From Welwitschia mirabilis (Eukaryota > Gnetophyta > Gnetopsida > Welwitschiales), in assembly GCA_051453625.1 (NCBI GenBank), contig JBOZIK010000001.1, positions 118,636,884 through 118,658,510 on the forward strand: DNA of 21,627 nucleotides. Reading direction: 5' to 3'. The position numbers and the translations under genes were made by a program. Shown here one piece after another: positions 9,236 through 18,053 of the stretch. A model generated the notes under the pieces. It ran no database searches. It was not told the DNA's origin and saw nothing but the letters and a program-made list of their open reading frames with translations. Position 1 is the first letter of the stretch; each line of letters opens with the position of its first letter.

Positions 9236-9253
9236 TTCCCAACAATGACATTA
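9236..9253 (-). other. Primer-binding site of element II (tRNA-Asp type, decayed)
   Basis: The minus strand reads TAATGTCATTGTTGGGAA. The Athila/Calypso primer-binding site, complementary to the 3' end of tRNA-Asp, is TGGCGCCGTTGCCGGGGA. Ten of 18 positions agree and all eight differences are C to T or G to A transitions. It lies three bases after the CA that would end the LTR at 9257 and about 350 bp before the gag start, which is the right place. Confidence 0.65.
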
Positions 9254-9460
9254 ATTTGTTAGGATGTAAATCATATTATTTTATTCTTTAGTCAATGAAC
9301 TTTAATGATAACCTATAATGATAGTAACTAACACAAACAAAACACACTGGTATAAGAAGTCTGAATGTCGTGCTCCAGAGAGGAACCTAGACAATGTTAG
9401 AATATTTATTTAAGAAGATCTTTTTGTTAATTTCTAATTAAGAAAATAAAAGTGAATAAT

Positions 9461-9535
9461 AATGCAAAATGAATGCAAAGGTGAAAATGCAATGTAAGAG
9501 GGATGCATATGAAATAAATGCAACCTAAATGCAAG
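9461..9535. repeat. Cluster of ATGCAA motifs in R/U5
   Basis: ATGCAA occurs at about 9462, 9473, 9487, 9518 and 9529, with ATGCAT near 9503, at irregular spacing. It gives a purine-rich plus strand in the R/U5 part of the LTR. Confidence 0.7.
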
Positions 9536-9861
9536 ATTTAATCACTCAAGCAACTTACTATCACTTAGGTTGGCCCTTATAATCTATATTAATCATGAAT
9601 AACTATCATTTAATTGTAATTAGAATAAACTATAAGAAATATTAAGAAGAAAGCAGTCTAAAAGAATAATTTAATCAATATCTTATTAATTAAAATGTCC
9701 ACATCCTTTTATAAAGAAAAAGATATTAAATGAAGGATACATAGCTCGACATTAAAAAAAATTTCTTTTCTGCAACTAGAATGGATCCATTTCCCAGAAT
9801 GCTTAAATGTCATAAGTGATTTTAATGCAACCAACATAAGAAATGAGAAACCTAAGAAGCA

Positions 9862-9869
9862 TATTTATA
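9862..9869 (-). promoter_or_regulatory. TATA box of element II LTR
   Basis: The minus strand reads TATAAATA, preceded by AACCCAAAGC. It sits between the motif-rich U3 and the part leading to the primer-binding site, so transcription of element II would start near 9835. Confidence 0.6.
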
Positions 9870-9912
9870 GCTTTGGGTTTAACAATCAGGGTATTCAAAG
9901 TGTAGTAGTAGA

Positions 9913-10693
9913 CCAAAAGTAATTATATTAATGATTTCATAATTGATGGAATCATTTTACATTTATTAGAGATATTGTCTACTTTGGTTTCATTAAGATA
10001 ATAAGGTGGATGAAATTTGATCTTCTTTACTAATGGCTTCTTATCCTTCACATGCCTTGCTAGTGAAATGTTGAGTGTCATCCATCTAGTATCATCCTCT
10101 ATTTTATTTGAATAACTAGGTGGATTATTATCAATGGAAAAATAATATTTCTAGTTCTATATACTATCTATTGTCCTCCAAGTATTGTTTAAATGGTCAA
10201 GTGGACAACAGCTATAATAGCTATCACAGTGACATGCTACAGTAACCTGCTATAGTATTTTTCATCTTAGTTACCATTCAGATGACTAGGAGAATGATAG
10301 CTACAATACCTGCTATAGTACTTTCTATGATGATCTTGCTATAGTACTTGGTATCCTCTTGGGAGTATTGTCTTTGTTGTCGTCCAGATGATTATAGTAA
10401 ATTGCTATAATAAAATAGTAACTCCACTATCATAACTTTGCTATAGTAACTTCCTCTGAATGATACATTATTCTCATTCAAATGTTGAAAAATTCTATCA
10501 TAAAGACCTTGAGTGGAACATATCTCAAAAATCATCCATAAATTTTTTAAAATATTAGAAGACCATCCTTTCTTATTTATCATGATGGCTACTTCGATTT
10601 TATTCTTAATTTATCAAAAAGATACTTAAATATGCCTAAAACATACTCTAGACATGATGTTAAATATCACCAATTTAACTCATAATAAAGTGC
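9913..10693. repeat. Direct duplication D, copy 1 (U3; pairs with 10794-11571)
   Basis: About 780 bp of U3 recurs after a 100-N gap, offset about 880 bp and over 90% identical by eye. Copy 1 stops at the gap at a point where copy 2 continues into CTATAGTTAC and then the reverse transcriptase of element III. Confidence 0.9.
10211..10448. repeat. CTAYARTA motif array in U3, copy 1
   Basis: Variants of GCTACAGTA/GCTATAGTA occur at about 10211, 10236, 10249, 10300, 10312, 10338, 10391, 10404 and 10440, all in the same orientation. Variants differ mainly by C to T at the CAG trinucleotide, as expected from deamination of a methylated CHG site. They may be former enhancer units. Confidence 0.75.
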
Positions 10694-10793
10694 NNNNNNN
10701 NNNNNNNNNNNNNNNNNNNNNNNNNNNNNNNNNNNNNNNNNNNNNNNNNNNNNNNNNNNNNNNNNNNNNNNNNNNNNNNNNNNNNNNNNNNNN

Positions 10794-11571
10794 AAAGTAA
10801 TTATATTAATGATTTCATAATTTATGGAATCATTTTACATTTATTAGAGCTATTCTCTACTTGGGTTTCATCAAGATAATAAGGTGGATGACATTTGATC
10901 TTCTCTGCTAATGGCTTCTTCTCCTTCACATGTCTTATTGGTGAAATGTTGAGTGTCATCCATCTGGTATCATCCTCTATTTTATTTGAATAACCAGGTG
11001 GATTATTATCAATGGAAAAATAATATTTCTAGTTCTATATACTATCTTTTATCCTCTAAGTATTGTTTAGATGGTCAAGTGGATAACAACTATAATAGCT
11101 ATCACAGTGACATGCTACAGTAACCTACTATAGTGTTTTTAATTTTCGTTACCATTCAAATGACCATGAGAATGATAGCTACAATACCTACTATAGTACT
11201 TTCTATGATGCTATTACTATAGTACTTGGTGTCATCTTCGTAGCGTTGTCTTTGTTTTCGTCCAGATGACTATAGTAAATTGCTATAATAAAATAGTAAC
11301 TCTGCTATCATAACTTTGCTATAGTAACTTCCTTTAGATGATATATTTTTCTCATTCAAATGTTGAAAAACTCTATCATAAAGACCTTGAGTGGAACATA
11401 TCTCAAAAATCATCCATAAATTTTTTAAAATATTATAAGACCATCCTTTCTTATTTATCATGATGGATACTTTACTTTTATTCTTAATTTATCAAAAAGA
11501 TACTTAAATAGACCTAAAACATACTTTAGACATGATGTTAAATATCACCAATTTAACTCATAATAAAGTGC
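10794..11571. repeat. Direct duplication D, copy 2
   Basis: Partner of 9913-10693. A 63-codon minus-strand frame (11270-11461) matches one in copy 1 (10392-10583), but the few differences nearly all change the amino acid, so there is no sign of selection. Confidence 0.9.
11088..11326. repeat. CTAYARTA motif array in U3, copy 2
   Basis: Second copy of the motif array, same order and spacing as 10211-10448, with more units changed to ACTATAGT. Confidence 0.75.
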
Positions 11572-12167
11572 TATAGTTACTTTTTTTTTTAAGTAATGAA
11601 AGCCTTTTCAAAATATTCAATCTAAATCAGAATTTTATCTTTTTCTAATAGCTTATACAAAGTCTTTAAAGTTTTAAAAGGTCTTTCAATAACTATTAAT
11701 TATATTTGACATGTCCTATAAATATTCTTAAAGTTATTTGATTTATTAATATAAGAAATTAATATATTTTATTTAATCTTTTTAGAATCCATGATTATCT
11801 TATATTTTCAAATCACATGACGTATAATAACTTTTCTTATGACCACAAAATGAATTTTTACTTAGATGCACTTAATATCCTTTTCTACACATCATGGTAA
11901 TACTTCATGAAGTTTTATAGGAGTTTATTTAAATAAATCACCATTAAAAAATTAAAAATTTTAATAAATTCCTTAAGCATGTCAAAAGACAACATGGCTT
12001 ATTAAAATATGGTTGGAGCATTATATAAAGCAAATGATGCTTTCTTATAAGAAAAGATTCTAAAATATAATGTAAAAGTAGTTTTATATTGATTCTCAGA
12101 AGTAATAAAAATCTAACTGTAGCCACTAAAACTATCTAAGACATAGTAATATTTAATTTTAAAAAGT

Positions 12168-12546
12168 TTTTTGTAGGATTTGATTGATATATAAAACTTG
12201 AAATTGGTCCTCCTTGGTTTTTTACATTGAGTTTATTGAAATCAATACACATATATATCATTTATTATTTTTTTTCTTTTTTTTAATTAATGAATTTTTT
12301 TATAACTTATTAATCTCATCCTTTACCATTTTTTGTAGTATAGTATTAATATGCAAAAGGGGTTACATAATGAGTTTAATGTTCTCTTCAAGATAGATCT
12401 TATAAATTACTAAAATAGGTGAAATCCCTTTTTATAAATACTTATGGGATTAAGAAAAAGGCCTCACATTCTATTTTAGAAGTTGAGTAAGTTTATGCTC
12501 ATATTTATATTCTAGTCTATTTTAATGATTAAGGGTTTGGTGTTCA
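12168..12546. repeat. Direct duplication E, copy 1 (pairs with 12647-13023)
   Basis: About 380 bp of reverse transcriptase N-terminus, roughly 92% identical to 12647-13023 across a 100-N gap. Both copies share the stop in LLK-stop-NVRPF and the stop before PLLHI. Confidence 0.9.
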
Positions 12547-12646
12547 NNNNNNNNNNNNNNNNNNNNNNNNNNNNNNNNNNNNNNNNNNNNNNNNNNNNNN
12601 NNNNNNNNNNNNNNNNNNNNNNNNNNNNNNNNNNNNNNNNNNNNNN

Positions 12647-13023
12647 TTTTTCTAGGATTTGATTGATATATAAAACTTGAAATTGGTCATTCTTGAATTT
12701 TTACATTGAGTTTCTTGAAATCAATACACATACATATCATTTATTATTTTTTTCTTTTTTTAATTAATACATTTTTTTATAACTTATGAATCTCATCCTT
12801 TACCATTTTCTGTAGTATAGTATTAATATGCAAAATGGGTTACGTAATGAGTTTAATGTTCTCTTGAAGATAGATCTTATGAATTATTAAAATAGGTGAA
12901 ATCCTTTTATATAAATCCTTGTGGGATCAATAAAAATGCCTCACATTTTATTTTAGAAGTTGAATAGGTTTATGCTCAAATTTATATTCTAGTCTATTGT
13001 AATGATTAAGGATTTGGTGTTCA
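12647..13023. repeat. Direct duplication E, copy 2
   Basis: Partner of 12168-12546. It keeps one CpG (TTACGTAATG near 12840) where copy 1 has TTACATAATG, so copy 1 is more decayed there. Confidence 0.9.
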
Positions 13024-13309
13024 TCTCATTCTAAAATATTATTTTAAATGTAATTGTACTTGTTTTAATTCTAAGGAATCTTGATCATTATCATATGGAA
13101 GAATTTCTTTATTGTCTTGTATTTCAAAAAGTAATTTATCTTTTAGTTATTTGATTTTATTATATTAATCATTTAAGTATAGAAGTGTTTTTACTTATTT
13201 TTCAATACTAGTTGAAGAGGATATTTAATGAAAATGGATTTAAAAGGATTAAAATTATCCATGTTTATCTTAATATTGGTAAATGTCAATTGTACTAATC
13301 TAGTGTAAT

Positions 13310-13580
13310 AATATATTACTACATTTTGGGTTGTCATCTAAGGACTACCAATGATAATTAAAAATACTTTCTCAATAATATCCATGATTTTAAAATCTAT
13401 AAGTATTAATCCTTGATCTACTTGAATTAATATAGTTTCAATAATTCCTCTTAGGTTTATGATAGAACCATCTATTCATAATAAGATCATGATAATTTAG
13501 AAAATTCCATTTATTCTAATCTTTTGCATAGATAATAAGGCATAATTTTAATACTTGAACCTAAACCCAATAAAGAATGG
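13310..13580 (-). pseudogene. Retroviral-type aspartic protease relic of element III
   Basis: Minus strand: LGSSIKIMPYYLCKRLE at about 13517-13568, matching the active-site block DLGASINLMP..., then after a frameshift RGIIETILIQVD (family: RGVIEDVLV.VD), IDFKIMDI, and VFLIIIGSP near 13340 (family: PIILGRPF). The Asp before LGSS is replaced in this reading (LGLGSS), so the catalytic residue appears lost. The order relative to reverse transcriptase is the normal one. Confidence 0.72.
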
Positions 13581-13689
13581 GACATTATTTTCTCATTTAT
13601 GATCACTAAAATAGCTAGTAATGCATAACCCTTATATTTAAATGGTATCTTTATTTTCATCATTTAGGTTATGTTGTCTTTCAAGTGTA

Positions 13690-15310
13690 GTTATTAAGGG
13701 ATAAATTTCATTTTATTTTTTCAACATAGGTCATTAATATACTTGGAGTATAAAGGTGTATCTATAATGGCTTATGTTAAAAGAATCTTTACTTCACTTA
13801 TTTGAATATTCAGTTAAGGTTTTCATCTTTAGTAAGATTTTATTTAAATATTCTTGGAAATGATTATTAACAAACTTGTTTTTTAAATACTTTAATTATA
13901 ATGAAAGTGATTAAATTCCCTTCTTTAGGAGTATCTAATTGTTTGTGCACTTCCTCAGTAGTTATTTCTTTAGTTGTATTTTTCTTTATCACTTCTAATT
14001 TTGTTAAAGTCTTATTTTGCTTCCTCTAAGGTTTGATAATTATTTATTCTTTTAGGTCCTTTCTATTTTAAGTCATCATTTCTCTTGCTTGTTCATGAGA
14101 TGTATTAATAAGATTAGATTCTTCTCATGAAGGTAAATTTGGTTTTTTAATTTCAAAAATTTTATTAACATTATTTCCATTTCTATTATTTTTCCATTCA
14201 TCAAGTCCATTTCTTATTTTACTTCTTGTGCCATGGTTCATTATTAGTATAATTGTCTAAATGCCAAATTATTATTATTTTGATAGAGTTTTCATAGGTA
14301 TAGATGTCCATATTAATTTGATTAATATGGAGATATTATTGTATAATTTTGATTTGCTAGCCCCTATATTTTTGGCTGTTTGGATAGTTCTCTTACTAAG
14401 GAGAAGTTGTAGTTGGATTTTTTTAAGGAGAATTACTTTAAAAGACTATTACATTTCCTTAATAGTATCTAGAACATATTTTCAAGCTCCATAATATTGA
14501 GTATTTGGTCCTAATTGCTTATGCATAACACATGTTTCCATATTCTAACAAGTTCCAAGGAAAATCTAAGTTTCATTTGGTTAAATAGATTGAGACATTA
14601 GTGGCACTTATGATATTGTTTGTTGTATGATAACCATTGATTAGGTTACCCATATAGGATGTGAAATAATTTGTGCTTGGGTAACATTTAGAACTAATGG
14701 TAGTAAACATTGCATCTATCAATGTTTGCATCATGTCTTCAACTTTTAAGTATTGTTACTTGTTCTTATAAAAGAGTGGTATGCTTAGTTGGTTGCATTA
14801 GCCATCTCTTACTTTAACACACTGATTCTTAAAAAATCTTTAAAGCTTCTTTAAAAGTCTTATTAAGTGTGTTTCCTCTTACTGTAAGATATAACTATTA
14901 TCTTTCATGCTTATCTAAACTTTTAAATAGAATTTAAAGTAACTAATGTCATGGAAATCCATGATGAGGGTTTCTTTATTATAACATAGAAAATATTTCA
15001 TAAGATTCGTTATAATATGATTATCATATTTTTTTAGAAACTCACTAATTGCTTTATTATATTATAAAACTTATCTTAGAAAATTAATTTCCTTGTAAAG
15101 GCATTCTTAAAATCATGCCAATATCTAATTGAATTTTATATAGTTTGTAACCAAAAGTTATCTTTACCCTTTAAAGTAGTTCTAACATTAATCATTTTGG
15201 TTATATCAGTAGTTATGGGTGCTAAAACTCCCCTCATGTTTTCAAACTAAATTAAATGTTTTATTGAATCCTTATCATCTATACCACTAGATGAAGAGAA
15301 GATTTGTCCA
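13690..15310 (-). pseudogene. gag relic of element III
   Basis: Minus-strand fragments in family order: KDSIKHLI..FENMRGVLAP at about 15230-15275 (family: EDP..HL..F..VC); a GKDNFWLQTI block near 15150-15175 (family: DSAKDWLYYLP); GNTLNKTFKEALKIF at 14831-14876 (family: GGTLLNKTPEEA..LI); MANATN near 14790; ENYPNSQKYRG at about 14365-14393, the segment after the zinc knuckle (family: NHPNFSW); and IIDTPLYSKYINDLC at about 13730-13780 (family: AIKQ.P.YAKFLKDLC). No zinc knuckle could be read. The plus-strand 77-codon frame at 14261-14494 overlies this relic and is a shadow. Confidence 0.7.
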
Positions 15311-16180
15311 TTTCTTATTTAACATGTGGTTTATATGGTAATGTGATGATCCATTATATATTTTTCCATGTTAAAAGTTAAGATCCTTTAATATTTGTCT
15401 AAATTGGCCTATTGTGTTCACATTTAGTGCTCTAAAATTTTCAAAATAAATTTGATTTACTAGGGGAATTTTAATATGATTTAATTACAAGTTTATGGAA
15501 TAATCATTTATTCTAGTTATGAAATAGGATTAAATTACAATCCTTTAGTTAGTTGATTTATAGAAAGTTATTGTACTAAAAATCTAATACTATAGTTCAT
15601 TCCAATAAAGGGCAATATTAATTATAATAAAGGTGCACCTTTGATTTTCATAAACTAATATGCCTAAGTGGTATGCTGATTTTAATTCATTTGTAATGTA
15701 GAATGATAAAGGCACCATGATTGTGATTAATGAAAATTTAAATGTAGGAATGTGATGTGAAGTTGTATTCAAGAAATAAATTTAATTNNNNNNNNNNNNN
15801 NNNNNNNNNNNNNNNNNNNNNNNNNNNNNNNNNNNNNNNNNNNNNNNNNNNNNNNNNNNNNNNNNNNNNNNNNNNNNNNNNNNNNNNTTTAATTGTTTTC
15901 TTAATTAGATAAAGCATTAACATCTACTTTAAAATTCCAAATTTATTAATTAAAATTCAACTTAGATTAGAATAATTTAGGTGATGTTTTAGGATTTATT
16001 AATTAAAATGAATTTGTAAATTTAAAATTCTTTACAATTAACGCTTTAAAAAGGCAAAATCAAGGATTGAAAATTCAATTCTCTTGAGTCTAAAGAAATT
16101 AAACAAATTCTTCTAGAAAAACTATCTTTTATATAGAACTTATTCAAATGAAAATGAGATATCACAAATTTCTTTTGATA
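15311..16180. other. AT-rich stretch upstream of element III gag
   Basis: It contains a 100-N gap at 15788-15887 with only a 7-bp overlap (TTTAATT) at its edges. The 5' leader and LTR of element III would be expected here, but I found no primer-binding site, TATA box or U5-like end. Short frames on both strands have no recognisable content. Confidence 0.4.
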
Positions 16181-16196
16181 TCAAAAAATTTTTAAA

Positions 16197-16466
16197 TCAA
16201 AAATTATTTTCAAAAGTAAACTTATTATTTACTATGAAATAAAAGTACTCTTTCTTTCCTATGAAATGAATGAATTTTTGAAAGTAATGATTTGTAGAAA
16301 ACACCAATACTTTTCTTGATTCAAATTTAAATCCTAAATCTTTCTTAATGTAATTCAAGGATTTAGTGTACTCAACTAGATCTTGATATCTAATGAAGTT
16401 CTTTGATTCATAACGAGCTAATATCTCTTCATTAATCTTTCCTTTACTTGATTTTCTAATGTTCTT
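16197..16466 (-). pseudogene. Unrecognised coding relic, 89 open codons
   Basis: A minus-strand frame stays open for 89 codons without a start ATG, unusually long here, and has protein-like composition: EEILARYESKNFIRYQDLVE, then EYTKSLNYIKKDLGFKF, ESRKVLVFSTNHYFQKFIHF and IGKKEYFYFIVNNKFTF. Just upstream, in another frame, VHYKRTLENQVKE reads on. In the duplicate at 16795-17034 the matching pieces are KEEILAC and VHHKRTLDNQVKE, so the reading frame is visible in both copies. I do not recognise the family. It could be the N-terminal ORF or gag of a retroelement, or a captured host gene fragment. No zinc-binding or catalytic motif is visible. Confidence 0.45.
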
Positions 16467-16648
16467 TTATAGTGTACCTCAAAAAAAAAAGTTATGAATA
16501 TTTTATTAAATTTTTACTTGAAAAATAAAAATGAAACAAAATTAAATTCTAAAATATTTGAAAATAACTTAAAAATCAAAATAAATGAAAGAATAATATC
16601 AATCGAGGTAAGATTTATGAAAGAAAGTGTATAAACAAATTTAATAAG
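16411..16648. repeat. Direct duplication G, copy 1 (pairs with 16795-17034)
   Basis: About 240 bp from TAACGAGCTA to the gap edge recurs at 16795-17034 as TAACAAGCTA onward, roughly 90% identical, across a 146-N gap (16649-16794). Confidence 0.88.
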
Positions 16649-16794
16649 NNNNNNNNNNNNNNNNNNNNNNNNNNNNNNNNNNNNNNNNNNNNNNNNNNNN
16701 NNNNNNNNNNNNNNNNNNNNNNNNNNNNNNNNNNNNNNNNNNNNNNNNNNNNNNNNNNNNNNNNNNNNNNNNNNNNNNNNNNNNNNNNNNNNNN

Positions 16795-17034
16795 TAACAA
16801 GCTAAGATCTCCTCCTTAATATTTCCTTTACTTGATTGTCTAATGTTCTTTTATGGTGTACCTTAGGGCAAAAAAATTTATGAATATTTTATTGAATTTT
16901 TTCTTAAAAATAAAAATGAAACAAAATTAAATTCTAAAATATTTAAAAATAACTTAAAAAATAAAAATAAATGAAATAATAATATCGATCGAGGTAAGAT
17001 TTATGAAAGAAAGTGTATAAACAAATTGAATAAG
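16795..17034. repeat. Direct duplication G, copy 2
   Basis: Partner of 16411-16648. It contains TATCGATCGAGG where copy 1 has TATCAATCGAGG, so here copy 2 keeps an extra CpG. Confidence 0.88.
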
Positions 17035-17700
17035 ATAATAGATTATGAGATAAATTGCAAAGAGGAACCAAAAAAGCTAACTAAGAAAATTGAAATTAAA
17101 ATAAGTCAATCTATCTCAACATCTTAAATCACTAACACTACTCAATAAATTATGCAAGATAAGCATTGAGAAACTATCTAAGCTAGTCATGACTAGTCTT
17201 GTCATATCCCAAAAAGGTTTTAGATGTGGATTCAAGTTAATACAAACTAGGATTAAGCAATTGTACATATCTAATTTATTTTCTAAATGGAAAAATTAAA
17301 TAACTTAAACTACAAATAAATGTAGTAATGAAAAAAGCATAATGAAATACTTGAATTGGACTTTAATGTATGCATAAAATAAAATATGAATGATATTAAT
17401 TCTACAAAGATAATAGCCTATTACCCTATTATTAATGAATTTGAGTATAAGAAATTGCTTGTAAATTGGTCTTCTAATAAAAGTATGAATGGATTGCATA
17501 TCATATAAAATATAATATTTTACACTAGAAATTACATCATCTATTAAACTATTTATNNNNNNNNNNNNNNNNNNNNNNNNNNNNNNNNNNNNNNNNNNNN
17601 NNNNNNNNNGTGAAATTAACTTGTACATTTAGCTTATAATTCTTACATCTAGATCTAACTATAATAAATATGGAAAATTTTAAAAAAAATAAAAATTAAA
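17035..17700. other. AT-rich stretch without recognisable content
   Basis: It includes a 53-N gap at 17557-17609. A minus-strand frame spans the gap but is low complexity (Ile, Tyr, Phe) and carries no motif. A 14-bp palindrome CTAGTCATGACTAG at 17183-17196 is within chance expectation. Confidence 0.4.
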
Positions 17701-18053
17701 TAAAATAAATTAAAGAACCTATCTTAGAGCATTTTAGCAGGGATCTTTAAGTGGATCACCTATCATGAAACTATACTAAAGATGTAGTAAATAATCTCTA
17801 AAATTAACCTTTATTATAGAGAAAAACATAATTAGAAGAATAAATAGATGTATTTAATTAACTTATTTACAACATACAAGCCTATTTTTCAAATTAGAAT
17901 GGTTACATTTATAATGAATTTTCATAGGGATTTTTAGATAAATCATAATAAAATGTATGTTAAACCAAAAACTATTTGGAATTATTTGAACAAGGATTAA
18001 TTTGATATCATTTTCATCTCTTTGACTCCTTGAAATATCCTATTGTACAATTA

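Larger units (their letters stand above)
5100..11575 (-). mobile_element. Athila-like Ty3/gypsy retrotransposon relic II (LTR, PBS, gag, protease)
   Basis: This element is read on the minus strand. From high to low coordinates it shows an LTR (9257-11575), a primer-binding site (9236-9253), a leader (8885-9235), gag (about 8884-7000) with a matrix/capsid-like domain, zinc knuckle and Asn-rich linker, an aspartic protease (about 6620-6340 and again 5700-5400), and a post-protease linker to about 5100. No reverse transcriptase or integrase of this element follows; plus-strand LTR sequence of other elements lies beyond it. The order gag-PR, the 'RSE(G)' segment before protease and the tRNA-Asp-type primer-binding site are characteristic of the Athila branch. 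Every coding block is broken by stops and frameshifts. The 3' half and 3' LTR are missing. Confidence 0.72.
9257..11575 (-). mobile_element. 5' LTR of element II (minus strand)
   Basis: It is bounded at its 3' end by CA (9257-9258) next to the primer-binding site. A TATA box (minus strand, 9862-9869) separates U3 from R/U5, leaving about 600 bp of R/U5 and U3 upstream. U3 holds an array of CTATAGTA-like motifs and is doubled (9913-10693 and 10794-11571) around a 100-N gap. Without the doubling the LTR would be about 1.4 kb, normal for Athila. R/U5 has a cluster of ATGCAA motifs. The outer end is placed near 11575 because reverse transcriptase sequence of another element starts there; the terminal TG was not fixed. 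The 63-codon minus-strand frames inside U3 are not considered genes. Confidence 0.65.
11590..13023 (-). pseudogene. Ty3/gypsy reverse transcriptase relic of element III
   Basis: This enzyme would copy element RNA into DNA. Minus-strand order: KGISP (near 12425 and 12905); INTILQKMVKDEINKL (family: LNP.MKEVVKDEI.KL); VCIDFNKLN at 12226-12250 and VCIDFKKLN at 12705-12730 (family: VCIDYRKLN); LDSFSGY at 12119-12139 (family: LDGFSGY); ENQYKTTFT; ALYNAPTIF (family: GLCNAPATF); a catalytic block near 11933-11950 where FMDDF has become roughly N/M-G-D-L-F, losing one Asp; and LYKLLEKDK then EYFEKAF at about 11600-11658. The N-terminal third occurs twice (12168-12546 and 12647-13023) around a 100-N gap. 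At least three frameshifts and many stops are present. The 60-codon frame at 11944-12126 is an out-of-frame shadow. Confidence 0.8.
11576..15310 (-). mobile_element. Athila-like Ty3/gypsy relic III (gag, protease, reverse transcriptase)
   Basis: A second minus-strand gypsy relic: gag at about 15310-13690, protease at 13580-13310, reverse transcriptase at 13023-11590. RNase H, integrase and the 3' LTR are missing because sequence of element II's LTR starts at once after the reverse transcriptase C-terminus. No 5' LTR or primer-binding site was recognised upstream. Motif wording (KGISP, VKDEI.KL, DFSGY-type) is that of Athila. Stops and frameshifts occur every 20-60 codons. Confidence 0.72.

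Noticed and set aside
10392-11461. Matching 63-codon minus frames at 10392-10583 and 11270-11461
   Set aside because: They look conserved only because the U3 is duplicated. Most nucleotide differences change the amino acid, and they lie upstream of the LTR TATA box.
11944-12126. 60-codon minus frame MATVRFLLLLRINIKLLL
   Set aside because: This is the wrong frame of the reverse transcriptase; the shifted frame gives LDSFSGY, TTFT and NAPTIF.
14261-14494. 77-codon plus-strand frame with a hydrophobic run (FLAVWIVLLL)
   Set aside because: It lies antisense to the gag relic of element III, whose ENYPNSQKYRG segment explains the sequence better.
17183-17196. 14-bp palindrome CTAGTCATGACTAG
   Set aside because: About one such palindrome is expected by chance in a window this long.
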